From Opitutales bacterium (GTDB lineage: Bacteria; Verrucomicrobiota; Verrucomicrobiia; Opitutales; UBA2987): 16,552 nucleotides of DNA. The stretch is taken from contig JAJFLT010000152.1 of assembly GCA_021772555.1 (NCBI GenBank), forward strand, positions 1 through 16,552, read 5' to 3'. The translations under genes and the position numbers were made by a program. The notes under the pieces were generated by a model that saw only the letters and a list, made by a program, of their open reading frames with translations, did no database searches and was not told the origin of the DNA. Shown in pieces: positions 7,124 to 13,855 of this stretch. The stretch's first letter is position 1. Each line of letters begins with the position of its first letter.

Positions 7124-8026
7124 ATGAAAATATTTGTCATCGGTGGAACGGGTTTGATGGGACCTCATCTCGTAAGAGAAATCGAAGCAGCGAGCCACAA
7201 AGCCATTTGCTTCAATCGTCGTGGTAACCATCCTCGGGATAGAGAAGCAATAATAGGTGATCGTAGCGATGCTATTGGCCTGAGGAGTGCAATTATGGAT
7301 AGTGAAGCAGATTTGGTCATCGACATGATCCCGTACACTGAAAAAGAGGCCATCGATTTAGGAGGAATTCTCAACGAACTAAAAAAACCTTTGATAGCTT
7401 GTTCGAGTGTCGATGTCTATCGGGCCTATAATATATTACATCGAGTTAGTTCGCCTCCTTATCAAAAATGTCCCATCAAAGAATCCGACGAACTTCGATC
7501 CAGGCTGAGCATCGAAGGGAAAGCGTACGATAAGCTGCATGTCGAACAACAATACTTGTCATTGAATGTCGATGTATCCATTTTTCGCCTACCCGCTATC
7601 TATGGTTGGCCGGATCAGAGACGCATCAAGGAATATGTTGATCAAATAAGAAATGAAGGTACGGTAAAGATGCATCCGTACGATACAAAATGGCGCTGCT
7701 CGCGTGCATTGAACGAAAACTGCGCATTCGCCATTTCCCTTGGAATTGGTCATAGTGGCAAACATGTATACAATGTCGCTGAGCCCATTCATCATACTGA
7801 AGAAGAATGGTGTAGGATAATTGGACGCCATTTACATTGGGATGGCGAGATTGTTTATGATGAATCAATTGAAATCAATGCAGACGCGAATCAAGATTGG
7901 TTTGTAGATACCCAGTTAATACGAGAAGAACTGGGCTACAAGGAAAAGTATGATTGCGATGAGGGACTGCGCAGAAACATCTTCAACTACTTGGAAGCCG
8001 AACAAGGCAGTGGTGGCAACAGCTAA
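7124..8026 (+). CDS. NAD-dependent epimerase/dehydratase, extended SDR family
   Basis: A 300-residue cytosolic Rossmann protein. MKIFVIGGTGLMGPHLVREI carries the extended-SDR nucleotide-binding motif GGTGLMG (7-13). ACSSVDVY (92-99) gives the expected serine-rich strand after the dinucleotide fold, and FRLPAIYGWPDQR matches the usual R-P-x-x-x-Y-G segment after the active site. The active-site tyrosine region reads AYDKLHVEQ, with Y135 followed by His at +4 and Lys at +2 instead of the standard YxxxK. Members act on nucleotide sugars or related diols; the substrate here is unknown. It heads a three-gene plus-strand block with PaiB-like and transglutaminase-like proteins, with 36 bases to the next gene. 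Codons are AT-richer than in the minus-strand genes to the right. No Shine-Dalgarno is visible, so the start rests on the fold beginning right at the ATG. Confidence 0.85.
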   Translation: MKIFVIGGTGLMGPHLVREIEAASHKAICFNRRGNHPRDREAIIGDRSDAIGLRSAIMDSEADLVIDMIPYTEKEAIDLGGILNELKKPLIACSSVDVYRAYNILHRVSSPPYQKCPIKESDELRSRLSIEGKAYDKLHVEQQYLSLNVDVSIFRLPAIYGWPDQRRIKEYVDQIRNEGTVKMHPYDTKWRCSRALNENCAFAISLGIGHSGKHVYNVAEPIHHTEEEWCRIIGRHLHWDGEIVYDESIEINADANQDWFVDTQLIREELGYKEKYDCDEGLRRNIFNYLEAEQGSGGNS

Positions 8027-8044
8027 CGCCAATCCTCACTTTGA
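8024..8044 (+). repeat. Junction motif copy A (TAACGCC ... CCTCACTTTGA)
   Basis: TAACGCC at 8024-8030 includes the epimerase stop codon. It is followed after three bases by CCTCACTTTGA at 8034-8044. Both parts recur in the same order at the next gene junction (8689-8716) with a ten-base gap. Confidence 0.5.
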
Positions 8045-8062
8045 CATTCGCTAAAATAAATA

Positions 8063-8698
8063 ATGTATACACCACAAAAATTCTCGATAAATGATAAAGA
8101 AACGATTCGACGGTTTATCGAGAAAAACAGTTTCGGAATCTTGATATCGAAACATGGAGGGGAGTTTTATGATACACACACTCCACTATTTCTTTCTAGC
8201 GAATTTGAGTATGTATATGGTCACATCGCCCGCGCAAACTCACAGTGGAAAGGATGGAATGAATCTTCCAGTGTGAAAGTTATTTTTCATGGGCCTCATG
8301 CCTATATTTCTCCAAACTATTACGTTGGAAGCTTCAATGTTCCCACATGGAACTATACGGCCGTTTCGATTTCGGGTAAGATCGAGATTCTTGAATCGGT
8401 TGAGGAGCAGAAGCAATTGATCCACTCACTTGTAGTCCAAAATGAGAAGATTTTTACCCGTCCATGGAGGCTCGATGAAGAAGATGAAAAATTGATGGAT
8501 CTTTTCAATGCGATTGTATGCTTCAGGGTTAAGGTCGAAAATATTGAGGCAAAATTCAAATTGAATCAGAACAAGACAGAGGAGAATCGCCTTAGCGTAA
8601 TTGAACACCTAAGAAAAAGCGGCCTTCACATGAGTTCAGAAGTTGCTATATTAATGGAACAAGCGATAAACGAACCTGACAATAGAGGTAACGCCTAG
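8063..8698 (+). CDS. PaiB-type FMN-binding protein
   Basis: A 211-residue protein, the normal length of the PaiB family. The family's diagnostic blocks are all present in order: MYTPQKF at the start, HIARANSQW (54-62), VIFHGPHAYISPNYY (73-87), VPTWNYTAV (93-101) and KFKLNQNKTEENR (164-176). PaiB proteins have a split-barrel flavin-binding fold. The Bacillus member was described as a negative regulator of sporulation and protease genes, but most members are better seen as FMN- or heme-binding proteins of unknown function. There is no signal peptide or DNA-binding helix-turn-helix. It sits 36 bases after the epimerase gene and just before the transglutaminase-like gene, so a shared transcript is likely. 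No Shine-Dalgarno lies before the ATG (AAAATAAATA). Base composition is AT-rich. Confidence 0.93.
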   Translation: MYTPQKFSINDKETIRRFIEKNSFGILISKHGGEFYDTHTPLFLSSEFEYVYGHIARANSQWKGWNESSSVKVIFHGPHAYISPNYYVGSFNVPTWNYTAVSISGKIEILESVEEQKQLIHSLVVQNEKIFTRPWRLDEEDEKLMDLFNAIVCFRVKVENIEAKFKLNQNKTEENRLSVIEHLRKSGLHMSSEVAILMEQAINEPDNRGNA

Positions 8699-8716
8699 CG
8701 GCGCGCCTCACTTTGA
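8689..8716 (+). repeat. Junction motif copy B (TAACGCC ... CCTCACTTTGA)
   Basis: TAACGCC at 8689-8695 covers the last two sense codons of the PaiB-like gene. After ten bases, which include the TAG stop, comes CCTCACTTTGA at 8706-8716. In this copy the second part extends to CCTC-ACTTT-GAGG, a small hairpin. It matches copy A at 8024-8044. Confidence 0.5.
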
Positions 8717-8733
8717 GGTTATGTGGTCTATCC

Positions 8734-9321
8734 GTGAATAATTATTTAGAATATTCAACTTATATCGATTGGCAAGACCAGTCTATTCTAAGTCTCGCAG
8801 GCGAATTTCTTGCCAGATCTAATTCCAAAGATGAATGTGTAAAAATCACTTTTGAATGGGTGCGTGACAGCATAAAGCACAGTTCTGATTTCAAACTTAA
8901 TCCTGTCACCTGCAAGGCTTCCGAAGTTCTTAAGTATAAAACGGGTTATTGTTATGCTAAAAGCCATTTACTTGCAGCCCTCCTGCGTGCCAATTCAATT
9001 GAAGTCGGTTTGTGCTACCAAAGATTAAGTGTAACAGGGAAGGGTGCACCGTATTGTCTTCATGGGCTTAGCGCCGTCAGGCTGGAAAATGGTTCTTGGT
9101 ATCGCATTGACGCACGTGGGAATAAAGAAGGAGTGAATGCTCAATTTTGTCCTCCAACTGAGAAGCTAGCCTTTCCTATTGAATCATCACTTGAGGCTGA
9201 CTTGCCTGAAATTTGGGTTAAACCTTTGCCGCAAGTAATCGAAACTCTTGAAAACTATAATACCTGGCTTGAAGTCCATGAAAACCTGCCAGACATCGAA
9301 GTGATTAGAACCCAGATATAG
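8734..9321 (+). CDS. Transglutaminase-like cysteine protease-fold protein
   Basis: 195 residues from a GTG at 8734. A TTG at 8713 would add seven residues that overlap the junction motif, so I prefer the GTG, although neither has a convincing Shine-Dalgarno. The Cys-His-Asp triad of the bacterial transglutaminase-like superfamily is clear: C73 in KTGYCYAKSHLLAALLRA, H110 in YCLHGLSAV and D126 in WYRIDARGNK. The layout (helix carrying Cys, then two strands with His and Asp) matches the short cytosolic members that act as peptidases or amide hydrolases rather than protein cross-linkers. There is no signal peptide. It is the last gene of the AT-rich plus-strand block and converges on the dioxygenase gene with 70 bases between the two stop codons. 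The natural substrate is unknown. Confidence 0.88.
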   Translation: MNNYLEYSTYIDWQDQSILSLAGEFLARSNSKDECVKITFEWVRDSIKHSSDFKLNPVTCKASEVLKYKTGYCYAKSHLLAALLRANSIEVGLCYQRLSVTGKGAPYCLHGLSAVRLENGSWYRIDARGNKEGVNAQFCPPTEKLAFPIESSLEADLPEIWVKPLPQVIETLENYNTWLEVHENLPDIEVIRTQI

Positions 9322-9360
9322 ATTCTACAAAAGTGTACAAACACATAATGGTTATCTGCA

Positions 9361-9388
9361 TCACCATCATCGACTTTGAGATAGGTTC
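9361..9388 (-). repeat. Copy 2 of the GAACCTATCTCAAA repeat, between convergent genes
   Basis: The plus strand reads TTTGAGATAGGTTC at 9375-9388, three bases short of the dioxygenase stop codon (9392-9394). With its left flank (9361-9374) it matches copy 1 at 25 of 28 bases. Read on the minus strand in the matching frame it would encode TYLKVDDGD, against TYLKFEDGD in copy 1. Confidence 0.65.
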
Positions 9389-9391
9389 AAC

Positions 9392-10195
9392 TTACCTTGC
9401 ACCCGCAGGCGGGTCGATCAGCTCAAAATTGTAGTCCGGGGTGTCCTCGGCGAGGGTCGATAATTTCCACGGTTCCAGATGCCGAAGGTTTTCAGCCCCA
9501 TAGACCGCTGCATAGGCGCGGCGGCTGTGATCGCTCCGATTGGGAAAGCTTTTGTGCACCAACCCGCTGTTGAAGAAGATGCCATCTCCAGGATCCATTT
9601 CAATGGATATGAGTTTGTCGATTTCCACTTCGTCCTCATAAAGAAGATTTCCCTGAATGGGATGATCGTGATGGCGAAGATCGACCGTGTGCGAGCCCGG
9701 AATTACGTGCAAACAGCCATTTTCGATAGTCGCCGGATCGATGGCCAGCCAGAAATTCATGGCGTTAGGTTTCAGTTTTGGCCAAAAGGAAGTATCCTGG
9801 TGCAAACCGGCTTCGATGCCGTGGCGGGCCGGTTTCATAAATACGGTATCGCTGAACATCTGCACGCCGGATTGAAAGAGCGAAGAGATAACCTGATAAA
9901 TAGCCGGGTGACTGCCGATTGCCTTGAAATAGGGGTGATGATGAAACATGTTCGACATCAGGCGCACTCGTTCTCGGCGCGGCTTGTCTGTACGGTCTTT
10001 CATTTCCGGTTCCCAGAAAGTGTAAAAATGATCCGGCATCCAACCTTTGTAACCAGTTTCAGGTGTTAACTTACCGTCCAACAGCAGATCGGTCATTCGA
10101 TCCAGTTCGCTTAAATCACTTCCAGTGATCAAGTTCCGAACCACCAGATAACCTTCCTGCTCAAATTGCTTTCGATTTTGTGAATCAATATCCAT
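9392..10195 (-). CDS. Phytanoyl-CoA dioxygenase (PhyH) family protein, first copy
   Basis: 267 residues from ATG 10195. This start is preferred over a TTG at 10210 because GAGGA lies eight bases upstream of it. The protein is a non-heme Fe(II)/2-oxoglutarate oxygenase fold: the HxD pair is in GLHQDTSFWP (H132, D134), the distal histidine in SGLVHKSFPNR (H214), and the 2-oxoglutarate-binding Arg is probably R225 or R226 in SRRAY. ENGCLHVIPGSH (158-169) is the usual strand between the two. PhyH-family enzymes hydroxylate small molecules (phytanoyl-CoA, ectoine, phosphonates, amino acids) using oxygen and releasing succinate and CO2. It ends the run that includes the DHDPS-like and ACT genes, and its ribosome binding site overlaps the ACT stop codon. 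It shares little beyond the fold motifs with the second PhyH at 13855-14682. Confidence 0.9.
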   Translation of the reverse strand: MDIDSQNRKQFEQEGYLVVRNLITGSDLSELDRMTDLLLDGKLTPETGYKGWMPDHFYTFWEPEMKDRTDKPRRERVRLMSNMFHHHPYFKAIGSHPAIYQVISSLFQSGVQMFSDTVFMKPARHGIEAGLHQDTSFWPKLKPNAMNFWLAIDPATIENGCLHVIPGSHTVDLRHHDHPIQGNLLYEDEVEIDKLISIEMDPGDGIFFNSGLVHKSFPNRSDHSRRAYAAVYGAENLRHLEPWKLSTLAEDTPDYNFELIDPPAGAR

Positions 10196-10203
10196 TTTAC
10201 GAA

Positions 10204-10208
10204 TCCTC
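10204..10208 (-). promoter_or_regulatory. Ribosome binding site of the first PhyH gene
   Basis: GAGGA on the minus strand, eight bases upstream of the ATG at 10195 and overlapping the TGA of the ACT gene (10207-10209). It decides the start and suggests coupled translation. Confidence 0.6.
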
Positions 10209-10608
10209 AAAGTTTAGGGGGGAATCCGAGATCCTGTAAGGCTGATACGGCAGTCTCAACTGATTCCTCCCGGACCAGAAAATAATCTTTGGAATATGTT
10301 GAAACCACGAGCACATTCAGGTCCCGTTCAGCGATTGCTTTAGTAATAACGGCGATAAATCCTTTGGCCACGAATGGCTGGGAAACCCTTATTTCAATGA
10401 GTTTAAACCATTTGACCTCCTCATCAAACGGAGTCCCGGCGATATTTGCCTCCTCGGTCACAATGGTAATTTCATCCTCGTCCTGCGCCATAAGAAAATG
10501 GTTAGCAACGTCCGTTTGCGCATGGGTTTTGAGGTAGGCATAACGTCCCCCGCGAACAATTACCTGGCTCGTGCGGATTACCTCGTCCAGACTAGAATAT
10601 TCAGACAT
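10207..10608 (-). CDS. Tandem ACT-domain protein
   Basis: A 133-residue soluble protein with two small ligand-binding modules. The first (~15-65) has VIVRGGRYAYLKTH and the EITIVTEE strand, as in the ACT_3 family. The second (~66-130) has WFKLIEIRVSQPFVAKGFIA, then VLVVSTYSKDYFLV and a final helix leading to QDLGF, as in the ACT_7 family. The 'STYxxDYxLV' block is typical of stand-alone amino-acid-sensing ACT proteins of this size. Such proteins bind amino acids or similar ligands and alter a partner's activity, but their partners are usually unknown. It lies 23 bases after the DHDPS-like gene and 11 bases before the PhyH start, so it is firmly within the run. It could sense the amino acid handled by these enzymes; that is inference. 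Confidence 0.85.
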   Translation of the reverse strand: MSEYSSLDEVIRTSQVIVRGGRYAYLKTHAQTDVANHFLMAQDEDEITIVTEEANIAGTPFDEEVKWFKLIEIRVSQPFVAKGFIAVITKAIAERDLNVLVVSTYSKDYFLVREESVETAVSALQDLGFPPKL

Positions 10609-10631
10609 CTTTAAAATTGCTTTGAATTAAT

Positions 10632-11576
10632 TTATTTGCCCGCGTGATCCGGTACCGGCCAACCCAGGTCGATCATTAATGAACGCAATTCGGCAAGTTC
10701 CCGCTCATCCATCGGCACCGATGGCGGGCGCGGTGGGCCCAGGTCCAATCCCATTAATTTCGACATTCCTTTGGCCACTTTAGAGTCGCTTCCGGATTTT
10801 GTCACGACCTTGCTGAAAAAAGTCCCGAACGGTTTCACGAAAGAGTCCCACTTCGCCTGAGCCTCGTCATATTGATCCTGTTGGATCAGATCCCAAAGTT
10901 TCAGATAGAAGGACGGATAAGCCTCCACACCGTCGATGAGAAAGCCATGCCCACCCAGCTTGTGGCAACCTATGGGGTCGTTATTGTTGTCGAGGATGTT
11001 GAACCAGTCGGCCAATGCAAACACATCGGCGTAATTGGTCTCCGGTGGGGCCGACCATTTGATGGCCACGACGTGCTCGAAATCAACCATTCTGGCAAGC
11101 GTTTGCGGGAAAATAGCACCGTGATTGAGCCAGGGTGTGGCATATATGATGATGCCTATATCAACCGCCTCAGAGACCGCACCATAGAAACGCAGGATGT
11201 CTTCCTGGCTCGGCAGATTGAAGATGGGCGGCGATATCTGCAATGCAGGCACACCCACATCGGCAGCCCGTTTGGCATCTTCGATTGTGCGGAGCGTGTC
11301 CTTGTGATGGATCGCACCCAGGACCGGCACGCGGCCCTGGGCGGCTTCAACGACCGTTTGGAGCAGCCGCGGCCATTCATCCTCCCGCAAAAGGTGCCCT
11401 TCACCGATTGAGGCGGCAACCTTCAGGGTCGATCGGCCATTTACGAGGCCGGCTTCGATCCAACGTTCGGTGGCGGTCGCCATAAGGCCATGGTCGATCT
11501 CGAATTTGTGGTCGAAAGCCGCTGGCACAGTGGCAATGGGGCCTACGATCAATTTTCTCAATTGGGTACGGTTCAT
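10632..11576 (-). CDS. Dihydrodipicolinate synthase (DapA)/N-acetylneuraminate lyase superfamily aldolase
   Basis: A 314-residue (beta/alpha)8 lyase, within the usual range. The Schiff-base lysine is K173 in VVAIKWSAP and the proton-relay tyrosine is Y145 in IIIYATPW. The substrate-carboxylate region, normally GTTGE, reads STLKVAASIGEG (49-60), an altered form. Members catalyse aldol or retro-aldol or dehydration reactions through a pyruvate or 2-keto-acid Schiff base (DapA, NanA, KDG aldolase, hydroxyproline-pathway deaminase). The altered loop and the AT-P instead of N-P after the tyrosine argue against housekeeping DapA, so a catabolic keto-acid lyase is more likely. It lies 15 bases after the small membrane protein and 23 before the ACT protein. 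The ATG at 11576 has no obvious Shine-Dalgarno. Confidence 0.88.
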   Translation of the reverse strand: MNRTQLRKLIVGPIATVPAAFDHKFEIDHGLMATATERWIEAGLVNGRSTLKVAASIGEGHLLREDEWPRLLQTVVEAAQGRVPVLGAIHHKDTLRTIEDAKRAADVGVPALQISPPIFNLPSQEDILRFYGAVSEAVDIGIIIYATPWLNHGAIFPQTLARMVDFEHVVAIKWSAPPETNYADVFALADWFNILDNNNDPIGCHKLGGHGFLIDGVEAYPSFYLKLWDLIQQDQYDEAQAKWDSFVKPFGTFFSKVVTKSGSDSKVAKGMSKLMGLDLGPPRPPSVPMDERELAELRSLMIDLGWPVPDHAGK

Positions 11577-11591
11577 GGTAACCGGAGAATC

Positions 11592-11834
11592 TTAAGCAGT
11601 TGATCGATCAGGACGCAATAGCGCCGCCAGCGCGACCACTGCCCAGGTACCCTCGAGTACAACGAAAGGCATGAAGTCAATTCTCCAGGAAGCGTAACAG
11701 GCCAGGCTTGCGCCGAGCACATTGAGACTTTGGTAACTACGGGATGCGCGTGACAACCACCCGAACAAGTTCAATCCAAAAGCCAGCAATAGCAATGCCA
11801 CCCCCAATGAACCTATCCACTCGGAATTCGTCAC
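11592..11834 (-). CDS. Small CBU_0592-like integral membrane protein
   Basis: 80 residues from a GTG at 11834. Hydrophobic segments: WIGSLGVALLLLAFGLNLF (6-24), a middle stretch around LNVLGASLACYASW, and PFVVLEGTWAVVALAALL ending in a short charged tail. The pattern of GVALLLLAFxLN, then S-x-x-Y-x-x-LN-x-x-GA, then PFVVLEGxWAxVAL matches a conserved small membrane-protein family usually called CBU_0592 family. Its function is unknown; two or three membrane helices are likely. It sits 15 bases before the DHDPS-like gene and 61 after the unknown 269-residue protein, on the same strand, so it is probably co-transcribed. A small membrane protein here could help transport or membrane association of the pathway, but nothing in the sequence shows this. 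Confidence 0.75.
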   Translation of the reverse strand: MTNSEWIGSLGVALLLLAFGLNLFGWLSRASRSYQSLNVLGASLACYASWRIDFMPFVVLEGTWAVVALAALLRPDRSTA

Positions 11835-11895
11835 ATTGCCATTTCTTCAATTAAGTAAATCTCAGGAATAGGAGAATCCCGGTTTAAGAGTGTGT

Positions 11896-12705
11896 CTAAG
11901 AGACTGTTGGCACCGCAATCATGTTGTTTGTGCAATCGACGCGGATTGATTTCGAGTAATGGTGCACCTGAATGTTCTCAGAAACCGGGGTTGGTGCGCG
12001 CACCAGGAATTCCGCCCAATCCTTTTCGGTATGCGCGATATAAGCAAGCTGGAAGGATTCATGAATTTCAGGTGTCGGCAGCGTCAAATCAGGAAGGAGA
12101 ACGGGGCCGGTATCTACCTGGTAATATTTTTCCCGGGGGCTCCAGTTAACGGTTTTTACCGGGTATTCCAGCAGAAGGTCATAATGTTCAGTGGTTATAG
12201 TGGTCCTGGATACCATGAGTTGGCCCGTTTCCAGTATTTTTATCATTTCCTCGATATCATCCACTACTGCACCCGGGCGCTTATTTATTTCCATCGCAAA
12301 ATGAGTATAGGCCTCCGAAGTTTTCTCAAACTGGCGTTCTGACTGGACCCCGAGTGATTCCGGATAGCGCATGACTCCTTTGTCGCAACGATCCCATTTC
12401 TTAATTACGAGGGAATTTTCCGCTGAAACGACGGGAAAGAAGTCGGCGTTAGGGTCGGTCCAGATATCCCGCTCGACACCAACCCGTTCCGTTTTGCAGG
12501 CCGCACCGAGGAGATATGAAGTTGTCTGGCCGGTTTTTTTGTCCCGCGCTTCGGCCAGGCATTCAGCGGGCACGCGCACCTTATTAAAGGTATGCGGGGG
12601 CTTATGGGATACCGTTATGGGGGCTTTAATCAATGTATCAAACCCCCATCGAATGTAAGTGCGATCGAAGTCACAAATTTCTGTATTCATAGCCTGGGAA
12701 CTCAT
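11896..12705 (-). CDS. Conserved-looking protein of unknown function heading the DHDPS/ACT/PhyH run
   Basis: 269 residues from ATG 12705; a second ATG five codons later is also possible, and neither has a strong Shine-Dalgarno. I do not recognise the family. There is no signal peptide and no membrane helix. The sequence is rich in aromatic and charged residues and looks like a mixed alpha/beta cytosolic protein. Notable stretches: IRWGFDTLIKAPITVSHK (18-35), AACKTERVGVERDIWTDP (68-85), VIKKWDRCDKGVMRYPES (100-117), the acidic helix VVDDIEEMIKILETGQ (147-162) and AYIAHTEKDWAEFLVRAP (221-238). Scattered conserved-looking W, H and C residues (H134, H174, H215, H225, H248-H249) could form a metal or active site, but no known motif fits. 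As the first gene of the run it may supply a step or scaffold for the DHDPS/ACT/PhyH enzymes. Confidence 0.75.
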   Translation of the reverse strand: MSSQAMNTEICDFDRTYIRWGFDTLIKAPITVSHKPPHTFNKVRVPAECLAEARDKKTGQTTSYLLGAACKTERVGVERDIWTDPNADFFPVVSAENSLVIKKWDRCDKGVMRYPESLGVQSERQFEKTSEAYTHFAMEINKRPGAVVDDIEEMIKILETGQLMVSRTTITTEHYDLLLEYPVKTVNWSPREKYYQVDTGPVLLPDLTLPTPEIHESFQLAYIAHTEKDWAEFLVRAPTPVSENIQVHHYSKSIRVDCTNNMIAVPTVS

Positions 12706-12797
12706 AGTTGGTAGAAGATTATTGTTTCGTTTTGTTTTAGAAAAGCGATTCGATTGAACCCAATTTTACGCCCTACAACAACAAAGAGGTAAAGCCC

Positions 12798-12868
12798 GGA
12801 TTAACGGACAGATTTTCAGACCAGTACGATTCCGAAAGCAATCGCATGGGGATTAACGGGAGTTAATC
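12798..12868. promoter_or_regulatory. GATTAACGG repeats upstream of the unknown/DHDPS run
   Basis: GGATTAACGG occurs at 12798-12807 and again at 12850-12859. The second copy forms a perfect seven-base inverted repeat with GTTAATC (GATTAAC 12851-12857, loop GGGA, GTTAATC 12862-12868). The hairpin overlaps the stop codon of the aldo/keto reductase, and the pair lies 93-163 bases upstream of the next gene's ATG. It could be a set of regulator sites or an RNA hairpin protecting the upstream transcript's 3' end. No T-run follows, so it is not a classical terminator. Confidence 0.35.
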
Positions 12869-13855
12869 GGAATCGGTTTGGTCCAGCCAACTTGTCATAC
12901 GCTGGTGCAATTCTTCGGAAATAGGGTTACGCAGGCAATCCAGCGCATTGTCGATATGCGCTTTCTTCCTTGCCCCAACGAGAACAGAGGAGATGCCAGG
13001 ATAAGCGATCACCCAGGCCATTGCCAGGGTGACTATGCTCTGTCCTGATTCCGCCGATAATGCGCGCAGCGAATCGAGTATCTTAAAATTTTGTTCGCTG
13101 AAATAAACGTCGACGTGTCCGGGAATCACATCGAAGCGGGTGCCCTTGGGAATATCGTCTCGGGAAGGGGAATATTTTCCAGCCAGAAATCCTGCTGCCA
13201 GTGGGCTGTAAACCATCGTGGCTACTTTTTGCTCAATACAAAATGGCAGCAGGTCCAGGCGCACACCGGCACCGGCCAAGCTGAAGGGCGGCTGGATGAA
13301 TTCCATGCGGGCGCAGCCTCGCGTTTGGCTCAGTTCAAGAGCTTCCGCCAATTGACGGTATGAAAAATTGCTGCAACCGATGGCCCGAATATGACCTGCG
13401 TTTACCTCTTCGGTAAGGGCCTCGAGGGTCTCCTCAAGGGGCACCTGAGGGTCCGGTGAATGCATCATATAAATATCGATGAAATCCGTTTGCAGGCGTT
13501 CCAGGCTTCCCCTGACCGCCCGGTGGATGTTGGCGGTCTGTCCTCCGGTGCTGACTTTGGTGCAGAGGGTGACCTCCTTTCGGTTATCCCGGTCGCGCAG
13601 CCAACGACCTATGATTTTTTCCGAGGAATGCATTTCGCCCGAGACCTCCCGGACATCATCGACGCCACAAACTTTACGCCGGTAGGAACGGGCATTGCCC
13701 CCGCCGTAAGCTTCCGCCGTATCGATCAAGGTGATGCCGTGTTCCAGAGCGTAATCGAGGGTTTCCCGGCTGGCCGCCTCGTCAATTTCGCGCCCAAAGA
13801 GCGCGCCTCCCAAACCGAAGCGACTGAGGGTAATGTTTGTAGTTTCGTCTCCCAT
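12863..13855 (-). CDS. Aldo/keto reductase
   Basis: 330 residues with the complete NADPH-dependent aldo/keto reductase tetrad: D45 and Y50 in LIDTAEAYGGG, K100 in TLCTKVS and H132 in IYMMHSPDP. IGCSNFSYRQL follows as the usual nicotinamide-side strand, and SSVLVGARKKAHIDNAL near the C-terminus matches the cofactor phosphate-binding loop. It is a soluble TIM-barrel enzyme that reduces an aldehyde or ketone or oxidises the alcohol. It resembles the broad 'putative oxidoreductase' group of sugar-type AKRs, so the substrate is open. Its ATG shares one base with the TGA stop of the upstream PhyH gene (TGATG), so the two are translationally coupled. This suggests the oxygenase makes a product, or removes a group, that leaves a carbonyl for this enzyme. 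Insertion NARSYRRKVCGVDDVREV (54-71) before the second helix is longer than usual. Confidence 0.92.
   Translation of the reverse strand: MGDETTNITLSRFGLGGALFGREIDEAASRETLDYALEHGITLIDTAEAYGGGNARSYRRKVCGVDDVREVSGEMHSSEKIIGRWLRDRDNRKEVTLCTKVSTGGQTANIHRAVRGSLERLQTDFIDIYMMHSPDPQVPLEETLEALTEEVNAGHIRAIGCSNFSYRQLAEALELSQTRGCARMEFIQPPFSLAGAGVRLDLLPFCIEQKVATMVYSPLAAGFLAGKYSPSRDDIPKGTRFDVIPGHVDVYFSEQNFKILDSLRALSAESGQSIVTLAMAWVIAYPGISSVLVGARKKAHIDNALDCLRNPISEELHQRMTSWLDQTDSD

Noticed and set aside
8024..8725. Possible integron attC recombination sites at the junctions of the epimerase/PaiB/transglutaminase block
   Set aside because: The repeated TAACGCC and the GTTATGT after copy B hinted at attC ends, but the 5' sides do not fit RYYYAAC, copy A has no GTTRRRY partner, the spacing is far below the usual site length and no integrase gene is present.
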